From Trichobilharzia szidati (Eukaryota > Platyhelminthes > Trematoda > Strigeidida > Schistosomatidae), in assembly GCA_944472155.2 (NCBI GenBank), contig OX235279.1:135256920-135320919 (forward strand): DNA of 64,000 nucleotides, given 5' to 3'. Position numbers and translations under genes: made by a program. Below, piece after piece: positions 48,141 to 57,870 of this stretch. Numbering within the stretch: the stretch's first letter is position 1; each line of letters opens with the position of its first letter. The notes beneath the pieces are model-generated. The model was given only the letters and a program-made list of their open reading frames with translations, ran no database searches and was not told where the DNA came from.

Positions 48141-48372
48141 CAAGATGGGTGGTATAGCGGTAAGGACGCTCGCCGACCATGCCCATGGTCTGGGGTTCGA
48201 TCCTCGGCCGACGCACTCCTTTACCTCGCTAAGCCAGAAATAAAGGTTGTGAAGAGGAAAGGTTGGGCATGAGGCTAGCAATCCCATCCTGTAAAATATA
48301 CACTGCTACAGAAACTTCAAGCCACTAGCTTGAAGCCCTATGTTCCACTGCGGAATGTGAAGGAAAAAAAAG
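48141..48372 (+). mobile_element. SINE-A copy 2
   Basis: It has the same order as the copy at 1298: GGTGGTATAGCGG head, GGGGTTCGATCCTCGG B box, RTE-leader block (GAGGCTAGCAATCCC) and RTE 3'-end block (GAAGCCCTATGTTCCACTGC), then an A-rich end. Confidence 0.85.
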
Positions 48373-48419
48373 GTGGGTTAAGAGTAATGATAAATTGTTT
48401 TTGAACACACTGGGTGGGG

Positions 48420-49262
48420 GCTTAAGTTTATGAGTATTTCAATAAACGCCCTTGACCGTTTTTAAAAATAACGTTAAAAGCTATTTGACAACACTCTTGT
48501 GGTTTATATCGATTAGATGTTTAGCTACAGACGAAGTTGGTAGTCTGTCACCTGCGTCTGTCGATTTTCCAAAGTTTATCTGTTTTTCTAACCATTTTGG
48601 AATATGTCCTTCCACCTTCACATGCAAAGGCAATTTCTTCTCCCTATGTTGGTGTGTCCACGCATACACACACACATAAGCTGGTACATAGTATGAGATG
48701 TGAAGTAATCGTTTGTGCAATTTTGAGGTTTGTGTACGGGCATGTTTTTGGCTTTTTTAATAACTAAAACTGAGCTGCATAATAGGTTCTGCGGATGGCC
48801 GAGTTCAACCTCCGAATCAAAATAATACTACTTACTTTCCTGTTGTATGATAATTTAATGAAAACATTTTTCTTAAGGACAGAACAGATTGTAGATTTTG
48901 AAACTAACTGACTTCTATACCGGTTTAGAAATTTTAAAGGATATCCATTTTCCAAAAGAGCATCCATCAGTATTTCATTTTGCATCCTCTATAACATCAT
49001 CTATACAAATACGCTGAATTTTCTTGAACAAACACTTCGCGAAGCCACTCTCATACTACAGTGAGCAGAATTTGTGGAAATTTAAGTATCGCCCTGTCCA
49101 AGTAGGCTTTCTGTAACTTCATCGTTTCATTGAACCATCTTCTCCCCAACTCAAGCTGGTTGCGACTTTCTCCGTCGCATGTAAGACTTATATGATTCTG
49201 TACAGAGTTAAGTTCATCCAGTAGACGACTTGTGTCTTCATGGTCCTCACATATCATTTTGT
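48420..49262 (-). pseudogene. PLE fragment, RT palm to endonuclease (other family)
   Basis: The minus strand reads SRLLDELNSVQNHISLTCDG (49.2 kb), the segment after YVDD. DALLENGYPLKFLNRYRSQL (48.93 kb) and RRLNSAIRRTYYAAQF (48.8 kb) follow. EGHIPKWLEKQINFGKSTDA (48.63 kb) with SSVAKHLIDINH is the nuclease C-terminal half. Frames change between blocks and the YIG core is lost. Confidence 0.65.
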
Positions 49263-49404
49263 TGACACTACGTATATTTTAAACTGCTCGCAGTTGAAGA
49301 GAATCCTCGAAATTATATATGCAGATTTCATACGTGAAGGTTTTCTTCTTCATGCTTACAATAAAACATTGGTGAGGTAAGTTTTCACACATATATGATT
49401 TGTA

Positions 49405-49411
<7 letters not shown>

Positions 49412-49448
<37 letters not shown>
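49412..49448. repeat. (TA)n microsatellite
   Basis: Uninterrupted TA dinucleotides. Confidence 0.9.
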
Positions 49449-49450
<2 letters not shown>

Positions 49451-49478
49451 GTTATTATTTTTTGTTCATTCACTTTTG

Positions 49479-50000
49479 TGCATTCAGAATTATATTCCAG
49501 GTTGTTGACAGTTGTACTGCGTCACCCTTGTTACATGTATCCGGTGTGACCCTAATGAATATAGAATCTGTTATAAGTCTCTCTTTCTATTTGTTCATCT
49601 TAGTTTTTAGAAAACAAACATTGTTCCAATCGATATTTTGGTTTTTGTCCCATGCATGTGCAGCTATAGATGAATTTTCTTCTAAATTCTTGTAAGTTTG
49701 TGTTCCTGTTGATTGACTTTTAGTTAGGCGTTTATGTCCATTCACTATTATTTTGAGTGATCTGGACGTTTGGCCCACATTTTTAATCGGACACTCCGCA
49801 CACGATATTTTATAAATTACATTGATTTTATCCATCATTTTTATGGGATGTTTCAGTTGAATTATTTTATTTTGAATTAGATTCGTCGGTTTAAACGTTG
49901 TGCGAATCCCAAAATTTTTGAGGTTTCTTTGAATCTCCCGTGATGTACCATTTTTGTTTCGTATTGTGATTGTTTTGTTGCATTCTTCCGTCTTGTCACT
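49479..50000 (-). pseudogene. PLE GIY-YIG fragment (palindrome-like family)
   Basis: The reading NVIYKISCAECPIKNVGQTS at 49.8 kb is the GIY-YIG core, with YIG changed to NVG. It is followed by NSSIAAHAWDKNQNIDWNNV and a C-terminal part in another frame. It is most like the nuclease in the 8.4-9.8 kb palindrome. Confidence 0.65.
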
Positions 50001-50072
50001 CTCCAGTTTTACACTTTTTTTCTCAAAAGAAGGTAAAACTGAAGAATGACAATCGTATATCTATATAAAATG

Positions 50073-50295
50073 TGCGTCCGTGGCACAACGGTAGAGAGCT
50101 CGTCGACCAAGCAGATGGTTTTGGATCGTTTCCCGGCCGACGCGCTTCTTTACCTCTCTAAGCCAGTAGTTAGAGTGGTAAATAGGGAAGGATGGGCATG
50201 AGAATAGCAACCTCACCCTGTAGAAATATTCACCATTGCTGCAGAAACTTCAAGCCTCTAGCTTGAAGCCCTATGTTCCGCTGGGAACGTAAAGG

Positions 50296-50297
<2 letters not shown>
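50073..50297 (+). mobile_element. SINE-A copy 3
   Basis: Head GTGCGTCCGTGGCACAACGG, then AGAATAGCAACCTCACCCTG (RTE-leader block) and GAAGCCCTATGTTCCGCTGG (RTE 3' end), followed by a (TA)n tract at about 50301-50330. The B box is degraded. Confidence 0.8.
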
Positions 50298-50330
<33 letters not shown>

Positions 50331-50333
<3 letters not shown>

Positions 50334-51365
50334 GAAAGATAAGCAGTCTAAACTGGTCACCGACTCAGTTCCAAAGGAAACCTTATTCATGAACTTGGAA
50401 TTCAGAGGTAATCAAGCTTTGGATATGCTCAAAAGTCATCTCTCTAAATCAGTCAGTAAGACGTTCTTTACAGGAAAATTACATAGGACGTTCACTAGCC
50501 GCAAGTTGTTCTCTATCTCTGTAAAAGATTAGCTCCTCCATCTGGTCGCCTTTATGTGCATCTGTCAGTTGACCTGCTCTTGTGGGGCAAGGTACATTGG
50601 CCGTGGTCAGAGGATGCTTTCCACACAAATACGAGAACATATTCCAGCATGGTTTTATAAAGGAGACGTAATTGACCTAATTCCCTCACCGGATATGATT
50701 TCTTTAAAAAACCATATATGTACGATTGTACAGCTTGATAATAAATTCGTTGAAAAGAGTCTCTTCGCTGAATATTGTGTTCTTAATATATATTTATATA
50801 TGTAACAACCAGTGTTCTTGTGTGTTTGTGTGTCACAATTTGACAGTGAGTGGAAATACTGAAGTGCGATAAGATTGGTGTATATGATAATGAGTCAGAA
50901 TTGATTAAATACATCAGTGAATAACTAAATAAATAGAGGTCAACTTAAAGTTCAATAGACATGTGTGAAATAGATGATAGGAAAATAAAGTACATTTGGA
51001 AATGTGAATATGTGACTATGATATGGCGGTGACATAAGATGAGTGAATTGTTGTCAAACAAAAGTGGACGATGGAATATAGAAAGATAACAAAGTTGTAT
51101 GTGAAATACATAGTAAAATGAAGACCACGATAACGAAAGATGCAGTACAAATTGTTTTTGTACACAAAGTTCTGGCTTTACGTTATGTATTTTCAAAGCC
51201 TGTACTAAACAAAGCATGTGCACTTTTGGCAAACTCTGTAGACTGTATTAAACGATGTGTCAGATGCTGTGTGGTCAATATGTAGAATATGTTGGAATAT
51301 GGATGACTTAATACCTCTACACTCTCCTTTGTTCAACCAAGGTGGGACGTGCTCTCGAACGCAGC
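50331..51365. repeat. Inverted copy of the PLE-1/PLE-2 tail-to-tail junction
   Basis: 50331-50820 (plus) repeats the C-terminal RT and GIY-YIG part of PLE-2 (MKDKQSKLVTDSVPKETLFM, then CGARYIGRGQR). 50820-51365 continues as the complement of the PLE-1 tail. Together they form the reverse complement of about 37.89-38.93 kb at very high identity. The same frameshift near the RT/nuclease border (VKD stop) is present in both. Confidence 0.85.
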
Positions 51366-51370
51366 GGACT

Positions 51371-51475
51371 GAGCAAAGGATAGTGTAGAGGTATTAAGTC
51401 ATCCATATTGCAACATATTGTAGATACTAACCACGCAACATCTGATACATCGCTTTATATGGTCTACAGAGAACA
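51371..51475 (+). pseudogene. Third copy of a PLE-1 endonuclease segment, re-inverted
   Basis: GAGCAAAGGATAGTGTAGAG through TGGTCTACAGAG matches 37.91-38.01 kb in plus orientation. It directly follows the same region in minus orientation, so the sequence folds back at about 51366-51370. Confidence 0.75.
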
Positions 51476-51479
51476 AGAA

Positions 51480-52024
51480 ATAAATTACTTAAAGATTCAC
51501 TAAACGATGAAGAAGTTAGGGAATTTACTTGGAAATGATTATTACTCCTGCAGAGAAGTGATCTACTGACCAATGTAAATTACTGGTGAGGATTGAAAAT
51601 GAACTGTGATCACTTCAGGATTCTAAATATTAGTAGTCTCTCGATAGTAAGTCAAGCACACCCTGAAATGATTACAGAACCCAAATTGAAAGTAATGAAA
51701 GTTAAACTATAAAAGTCTTACTAAGACTACAGTCAAATCTGGAATGGAATGTTTTATTGCTGCATTCAGAAATTAGGCTTGATCCGATGAACTAACAGAA
51801 CCCTTGTTGTGCATAAATTGAAAGGTTGCATTTTTTTCCAAATTGCAAAAATAAATTGTGTATAGCTTTAAAAGAGGTTTTTTGATGGCACAAAGTGCAC
51901 CTATGTTCGTATACAGAAATGGTGATTGACTTATATCTCCAGTGACAGTTATGTATCAACATACTGTTATTACGCTCTCCCAGAATTATAAAAGTTCATT
52001 TTATATGGTAGTTAGTGTTGAATG
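51480..52024. other. No recognised feature
   Basis: AT-rich; no readable domain. Confidence 0.35.
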
Positions 52025-52130
52025 TGTTGTCTACCAAGACAACCAAAGTCTGAAATCTCAACCATCCAGCTTAGAGAACACAATCACACCAGAACAATCC
52101 ATATAATGTTCTAATCTTCTCCACCATTTC
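52025..52130 (+). repeat. PLE family 2 3'-end scrap
   Basis: AACCATCCAGCTTAGAGAAC and AATCTTCTCCACC match the last 70 bp of PLE family 2 (22.92-22.99 kb). Confidence 0.6.
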
Positions 52131-52587
52131 TATTATATTATTTCTTTTGCTTACAACAGAGGATTTTTCGATTTCACGACAAGACAAAACAACTGAAAGA
52201 CTGTTGAATGAAAGAAGGTATTTTTCATTTCAATATATGGCTATTCCCAACCCGACAACTAACATATGGTTTCATGAAAAAACCATTCATCCCTGCCTAC
52301 AGTTTGGGAAACAGTTCATTAAATTAGTACAATACTCCACGATTATTGACCAGTGAAAACCATGTTTATAAATTTTCCAATAAGCCTAATTAATGCACGG
52401 TCATAGAAAAGAATAGTATGAGGTTCCTGAACGACAACAGTAAGTCATTAAGGAATGAGACAACTGAAAATGTCTTTAACACTGCACATTTAGTGTCATC
52501 CTGATTAAATCTCACTAATCTATATTGTCTCATTACATTATGTAATCATAACTGTATAACCTGGTGGAGAAATTACTGAAAACAATT

Positions 52588-52702
52588 GAAAACAAAACAC
52601 GTAGATCAGCGAAGAGTCTCTTTTCGGCGAATTCATCTTCTTAGCTGTACAATCGCAAATATATATGCATTGTTTTGTATGTATGTGTACATTAAGTTTG
52701 TC
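52588..52702. repeat. Left inverted terminal repeat of the PLE (115 bp)
   Basis: It is an exact reverse complement of 55201-55315. It contains the terminal motif GCGAAGAGTCTCTTTTCGGC in minus orientation and the start codon region of the ORF. Confidence 0.95.
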
Positions 52703-54689
52703 AACGAAGTTTGTGTTCAATTATTCCTCAGTACCTTTAACCGACGTGCAACTGGAAGTTCTATCTCTGGGCCCTAAATTCTGCGATATAAATTTCAACG
52801 CCGACAAACTCCATACTCAGGTCCAGTTTGAAAATCTAATTAGCCAAACGCACGATCTCAGCCCAACTTCTGAAGACGAATTACAGAGATTCAAGTCAAC
52901 AATAATGGACTGCTGCCATCAACACTTGAATACAAAATCAAAAGTCCGCAACCACCTGACAAAGCGGCACCGAGAGGAATTAAAACAGTTGAGAGATAAC
53001 AAAGATCTGCTTATAACTCGGCCCGACAAGGGTGCTGGTGTAGTGCTTCTGAATCGAAGAGACTACATCGAGAAAATGAACGATATACTGTCGAATGAAG
53101 ACAAATTTTCCCAAGCTTCCAATGAAAGAAACAAGACGGAACAGATTGAGAAGCAGCTCACAGACGTCTTGAAGAGAATGAAGGCCAGTCAACTAATTAG
53201 TGGGGATATTTACGACCAGATCCGGCCAACAGGTTCAGTAATACCAAGACTTTATGGTCTACCAAAGGTACACAAGGTTGGTCTCCCACTTCGCCCAATT
53301 CTGGATATGTCAGGTTCTCCTTACCACTCTATTGCACAATGGCTAGCAGATATTCTGGAACCTGTAAGGAAGCAATTATGTACGCACTCACTCCGTGACA
53401 CCTTCCAGTTCATCGAGTGCATACAAGACACCAATGTATCTAACCAAACTATGCTATCCTTCGACATCGAGTCACTCTTCACCAATGTCCCACTCACAGA
53501 AACGGTCTGCTTCATATGCAGATATATAGATGACAACCACCTCGATATTGGAATACTGACAACATACTTGAAAGAATTATTATTGAGATGCACTCTGAAC
53601 GTCCAGTTCACATTCAACGACACCATCTACAGAAAAAAGGATGGTATTGCAATGGGATCTCCGTTGGGTCCACTACTATCAGACTGCTTCGTGGCAAGCC
53701 TCGAGAGAGGTTCACTAAAGTCAAGCATCGACAATTTGCAACTGTATAAAAGATACGTGGATGACATTTTCATTATTTGTGACAACAACAACGACCCCAA
53801 TCTACTGCTGAAGACATTTAACAATTGCCATCCAGCAATAAAATTCACTCTTGAAATGGAAAACGAGTCAAAAATTCCGTTTCTTGATGTGGAACTGACA
53901 AGAAGAGCTGATGGGAGCCTAAGAAGATCAATCCATAGAAAACCTACGTGGAATGGTCAACTAACAAGCTTCTATAGCTGGGTGCCCATTCAACAAAAGC
54001 GGAATTTAATTAAATCACTTGCTTCCCGCATCCGACGCATCTGTAGTCCCGACGTTGTGGAAACAGAATTAGATATTCTGAGAGAAATATTCATCCAGAA
54101 TGGTTACCCAATAAGATTTATCGACAAAAATATGAAACCAATAATTCGGAAAAACGAAACTTTGACTGCGCCTAAAAAGAAAATCTACATGAACTTGGAT
54201 TTCAAGGGAGATTTAGCAAGCGATATTCTCAAGAGAAGGATCACATCATCTCTGAGAAGAACATTCTTTGCAGCAACGCTAAGAATAGTGTTCTCCAGTC
54301 GCCCACTAATCTGCAGAAGCCTCAAGGACAAGATCCCGCATCTGGCCACTTCTATGTGCATATACCAGTTCACCTGCTGCTGTGGAGCCAGGTACATCGG
54401 TCGTTCGACGCGCATCCTGTCCAAGAGGATTCAAGAACACTATCCAGCATGGTTGCGAAAAGGCAATACTGGTGCAATAAGGAGTGCGATAATTGAACAC
54501 CTGGTCAGCACTGATCATTGCATTTCAACGAACGCCTCCTTCAAAGTAATCTACCGAGTCAAGAACAACATGTCAAAGGCAATACGGTTTCGTCTCCTTT
54601 GTATCGCTGAAGCTCTAGCCATTCACATGGAAAAACCGGAGCTGTGCATACAAAAGAAGATTACTCAACCACTTCTACTCTCATGGTAA
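52665..54689 (+). CDS. Penelope-like reverse transcriptase with C-terminal GIY-YIG endonuclease, 674 aa
   Basis: One open frame. RPDKGAGVV is at residues 119-127 and LYGLPKVHK at 196-204 (fingers). SFDIESLFTNVP spans 265-276 (motif A, catalytic D), GIAMGSPLGPLL 327-338 (motif B), and KRYVDDIFIICD holds the YVDD pair at 364-367. IPFLDV is at 404-409 and TWNGQLTSFYSWVP at 428-441. The GIY-YIG nuclease starts near 565 with MCIYQFTCCCGARYIGRSTR (YIG 577-579); EH at 592-593 and IIEHL at 609-613 follow. All key residues seen in the family are present. The product would nick the target and copy RNA at the nick in the nucleus. The Met chosen lies inside the left inverted repeat, so residues 1-22 are terminal-repeat sequence. 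The family N-terminal region is absent, so activity is uncertain. Confidence 0.9.
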   Translation: MHCFVCMCTLSLSTKFVFNYSSVPLTDVQLEVLSLGPKFCDINFNADKLHTQVQFENLISQTHDLSPTSEDELQRFKSTIMDCCHQHLNTKSKVRNHLTKRHREELKQLRDNKDLLITRPDKGAGVVLLNRRDYIEKMNDILSNEDKFSQASNERNKTEQIEKQLTDVLKRMKASQLISGDIYDQIRPTGSVIPRLYGLPKVHKVGLPLRPILDMSGSPYHSIAQWLADILEPVRKQLCTHSLRDTFQFIECIQDTNVSNQTMLSFDIESLFTNVPLTETVCFICRYIDDNHLDIGILTTYLKELLLRCTLNVQFTFNDTIYRKKDGIAMGSPLGPLLSDCFVASLERGSLKSSIDNLQLYKRYVDDIFIICDNNNDPNLLLKTFNNCHPAIKFTLEMENESKIPFLDVELTRRADGSLRRSIHRKPTWNGQLTSFYSWVPIQQKRNLIKSLASRIRRICSPDVVETELDILREIFIQNGYPIRFIDKNMKPIIRKNETLTAPKKKIYMNLDFKGDLASDILKRRITSSLRRTFFAATLRIVFSSRPLICRSLKDKIPHLATSMCIYQFTCCCGARYIGRSTRILSKRIQEHYPAWLRKGNTGAIRSAIIEHLVSTDHCISTNASFKVIYRVKNNMSKAIRFRLLCIAEALAIHMEKPELCIQKKITQPLLLSW

Positions 54690-55200
54690 CAATGTTTTGA
54701 TTTTTTGATTTTTATTTTATTTTGATAACTTAACTTTGTTTCTTTGCCTGTTCCTTAGTTGCTTATAATTCTTGTATTCACTTAGATCTCTTACATAGTT
54801 TCGTATTATCTACTTTGTTTCTATGTGCATCCTGAGTAAAACTCACTCATCAAAATATTCATATTATTATTGCATAACTTCTTTTAACAACTGTTTGTGA
54901 CAACTCATCACCTTTGTTACTATCCTAGCACTTAATTGCCTTGACTTATATTACCAACCTTTACCTGTTTAGTTAAAATAACCTTAAGCAATTGTAATTC
55001 TTGTATCCACTTAGATCTCTTACATAATTTCTACTTTGTTTCTATGTGCATCCTGAGTAAAACTCACTATTATTATTACAACTGTTTGTGACAACTCATC
55101 ACCTTTGTTACTACCCTAGTTTCACTTAATTTTCTTGACCTGTATTACCAACCTTCACTTGTTTAGTTAAAATTAACCTTAACCAATTGTAACTTTGTTT

Positions 55201-55315
55201 GACAAACTTAATGTACACATACATACAAAACAATGCATATATATTTGCGATTGTACAGCTAAGAAGATGAATTCGCCGAAAAGAGACTCTTCGCTGATCT
55301 ACGTGTTTTGTTTTC
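55201..55315. repeat. Right inverted terminal repeat of the PLE (115 bp), with hammerhead-like motif
   Basis: Pairs exactly with 52588-52702. At 55256-55300 the plus strand has CAGC, AAGATGAATTCGCC, GAAA, AGAGACTCTTC and GCTG. This is laid out like a minimal type I hammerhead: CAGC/GCTG stem I, an AGAG/CTCT stem III and UUC at the cleavage position. The CUGANGA core is imperfect (CTAAGAA). Confidence 0.85.
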
Positions 55316-55364
55316 ATTAATGCCTGGATGGGGATTATCCATGAACTGAAAACAATTGTTCACT

Positions 55365-55545
55365 CCAAATATTTGATCGGGAATTATTACCGGTTAGAGG
55401 ACTACTGGAGAGCTCTTTCATCCTAGGTCAGGTCTTTTCATCAGTACTCATTCATAACCCCTCCAGGGATCAAACCCAGGACCCTCGGATTATGAGGCCA
55501 GCTCGTTGATAATCCAGCCACTGGGACGAAATCCAACTATTATTG
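55365..55545 (-). mobile_element. SINE-C copy with damaged hammerhead
   Basis: The minus strand has CAGTGGCTGGATTATCAACG (A box-like) and GGTCCTGGGTTTGATCCC (B box), then GTACTGATGA...GGATGAAAGAGCTCTC and CAGTAGTCC at about 55447-55400. Compared with the 47.93 kb copy, one CTG of CTGCTGATGA is missing, so stem I and the core overlap and the ribozyme should be inactive. Confidence 0.65.
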
Positions 55546-55790
55546 TTATTAATTTTCTCCTGAAAATAAATAATTTAAAAAAAACCATGATTCTCGATTA
55601 CTTCGTTGCCAAGGTAATACCACCAAAATCACACACCATTTAGGTTTATGAAAATATTGATGTTTTGATACTTCTCATAACCCTTGTTTAAAAGATATCG
55701 AAATAAAAAAAATTAGTTATTTTTATAAAGTGTATTAAATTTCCTAAAAGTCGTGAATTTTGAAATGAAACATAATCAATAAAAGAAGTA
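55546..55790. other. No recognised feature
   Basis: AT-rich; nothing readable. Confidence 0.3.
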
Positions 55791-55794
55791 AAAA

Positions 55795-55865
55795 GACGGT
55801 TGCAGAAAAGAAAATTCTCTTTTCGACAAGGTCACCAACTAGGCTGTCCATTCGTGTATTTATGG
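55795..55865 (-). repeat. PLE terminal scrap
   Basis: AGAAAATTCTCTTTTCGACA, later AGGCTGTCCATTCGTGTATT, resembles the inverted PLE end at 10.85-10.9 kb. Confidence 0.45.
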
Positions 55866-55897
55866 TAAATGTGTGAGAAAGTTAAAGAACTATTTCC

Positions 55898-56072
55898 GGT
55901 CAAAGGTCAAATTAACAAAATTACAAAGTGTAATAAACAGGAATATAGGATAAAAAGCCATTGTAAGATAGGTAGTAGTGCTATTCTAGAACAACTTCAG
56001 GTCAAAGGTCAAATTAACAAAACTTCAAAGTCTAATACTCAGGAAGATCGGGTAGAAAAGCCATAGTAAGAT
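55898..56072. repeat. Two-copy tandem repeat, period 102 bp
   Basis: GGTCAAAGGTCAAATTAACA starts at 55898 and again at 56000. Each is followed by similar sequence to AAAAGCCAT.GTAAGAT. Several substitutions separate the two units. Confidence 0.75.
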
Positions 56073-56149
56073 CATAACTACTGAAAACCTGACTGACTGT
56101 TTGTGCGATTGCGGATTAAAGACGTGGTAATAACAAAATGGGCAGGAAG

Positions 56150-57870
56150 TTCTTAGGTCGGTAAATAAAAGCTATCGAGACTCAACCTGCGGTACACATT
56201 CGAGTTTGTTGATTAAATTTAGAATGTCAACTTGGTAGGTAAGAAAATGGTTTCCCTGGATGTCGTCTGTCCCAGCATCAACATCCCACTGACAGAAACC
56301 ATATGTTTCTTTTTTCGACTTCATTCAGTCCAGTAGCATCGAGATCGGTATGCCAATCCGTTATCTAAAAGAGCTGTTACTACGACGCACCGTCAACGTC
56401 TACTTCAGATTCAACAAAGAAATATACAGGCAATCAGATGGAGTGGCAATGGGTTCTGCTGTCTTGGCCGACTTCTTTATGGCTAGCCTAGGAAACAACT
56501 CCTTATAATCAACAATCGACGAGCTCCATCTCTACAAGAGATACATTGATGATGCTTCCATTATTTGTGGTGAGAACTGGAATCTACAATAACTGCGTCG
56601 GTGGCACAGTGGTTAGGACTCTCGCCGACCATGTGCACATAGTCCGGGGTTCGACCTCCGGCCGACGCACACCTGATATCAATGGTCGGCCTACTAAATT
56701 TGGGCTATCGATATCACATGTTGAAAATTCCATACCTGTGCCAAAAATACGGTATTTAATCAAGCCATAATCAAGAAATAAAAAATCAACGCCCACCTAA
56801 ATATCCACTTCACTCTGGAAGTTGAATCTGACTCAATGTTTCATTTACTCAATGTTCAACTGCGAAGAAACGCTGACAACTGACTGAGAAGATTCATATT
56901 TAAACAGCCCACATAGAACAAACAGTTTGTCAACTTTTAAAGTTGCGTGCTTCTAAACAGAAAGTGAAATCTAATATACTCTCTTTCCTTGAGGATCTGG
57001 AAAATATGCACTGAAGAGTCAATTGACGAAGATTTGCAAAATCTTGATAGAAAATGGTTTCCCACCCAGATTCACAGACAAGAACCAAAAAACAAAGAAA
57101 ACGCCTAAAATGTTCCAAGTCGCCTACAAAAGGATGCTGATATTTAACCTCTAATTTAAAAGTGATACTGAAGCTGAACTTCTTTATAGTCGGCTTTCAA
57201 AGTCTCTCAGTAAACCACATTTCACCTCCAGCCTACGAGTAACATTTCCTGCAAGAGACTATTCAAGCGGCACCCGGAAGAGAAGCTATCGCATTGAGCC
57301 ACTTCGACATGCATATAACAGTTAACTTACTCTTGTTGAGCCGAATACATTGGCAGTAACATGCGTCTGCTTGTAAAACGCGCCCAGGAACAATATTCAA
57401 CATGGTTAGCAAAGGGAAAACGCAAGGGTATATACATTTCGGTAACAGAACATCATGTGAATTCAGGATATTCAGCTGCAATTGAAAAGTCCTTCAAAGT
57501 CATATGCAAGATCCGACCAAACCTCTTGAAGAGAGTGAGATCAAGGTATATGGGATTAGCTGAGGCAGTGACGATCCAAAAGCTCAAGCCCACACTATGT
57601 ATTCAAAAGAAATACGTCTAAACGTTGTCCCTACCATAGCCATCATGAAAGGTCAGTCCTACCAATAATGATTATCTCATTACCTTTCTTATACAACCTT
57701 CCTGTTTATTTCTGTTATTCTGACTTTTTAAAAATTCCCGTCTACATTACAGATTTCACTTCGTGAAATATTCTTATTAATTCACTAGGAAAAACATAGT
57801 TCTTGTTCAGCGGAGAAATCTTTCCTTACAACGACCTTGTTTTCAAGCTGTACAGTTGTATTTATATTAC
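56150..57870 (+). pseudogene. PLE family 1, decayed copy interrupted by SINE-B
   Basis: KMVSLDVVCPSINIPLTETI (56.25 kb) is RT motif A. A shifted reading across 56.35-56.47 kb corresponds to LKELLLRRTVN...RQSDGVAMGS (motif B), and LYKRYIDDASIIC (YVDD as YIDD) is at 56.54 kb. After the SINE, LNIHFTLEVES resumes at 56.79 kb. The nuclease region near 57.3-57.6 kb gives RLLVKRAQEQYSTWLAKGKR and VTEHHVNSGYSAAIEKSFKV but no intact YIG. The terminal motif (minus-like) is at 57800-57870. Many frameshifts. Confidence 0.75.
56595..56788 (+). mobile_element. SINE-B copy 5, best-preserved head
   Basis: GCGTCGGTGGCACAGTGG and GGGGTTCGACCTCCGGCCGA are intact. The first seven bases, GCGTCGG, pair with CCGACGC at the end of the head, as in a tRNA acceptor stem. 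The shared body and A-rich end follow. It interrupts the PLE RT just after the YIDD block. Confidence 0.85.

Larger units (their letters stand above)
52589..55345 (+). mobile_element. Young Penelope-like element with inverted terminal repeats and 13-bp TSD
   Basis: The unit is bracketed by CTGAAAACAATTG at 52576-52588 and 55346-55358, a perfect 13-bp duplication. Its ends carry a perfect 115-bp inverted repeat. The right side has 30 bp more (to 55345) than the left copy covers. It encodes an uninterrupted RT/GIY-YIG protein, followed by a roughly 500-bp 3' region containing an internal tandem-like repeat (TAGATCTCTTACATA blocks at 54.78 and 55.01 kb). Compared with PLE-1 at 35.8 kb it lacks the N-terminal region, so it is probably 5'-truncated with an inverted end added. 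Similar in kind to Cercyon-type schistosome PLEs; the name is not verified. Confidence 0.9.

Noticed and set aside
56595..56668. tRNA gene
   Set aside because: The head folds partly like a tRNA with A and B boxes, but the anticodon arm and T-arm spacing are off. It is always followed by the same SINE body and A-rich tail.
21545..57870. LTR retrotransposon or retrovirus-like element
   Set aside because: The YVDD readings belong to PLE RTs, followed by GIY-YIG nuclease. There is no protease, RNase H or integrase reading and no direct LTR pair.
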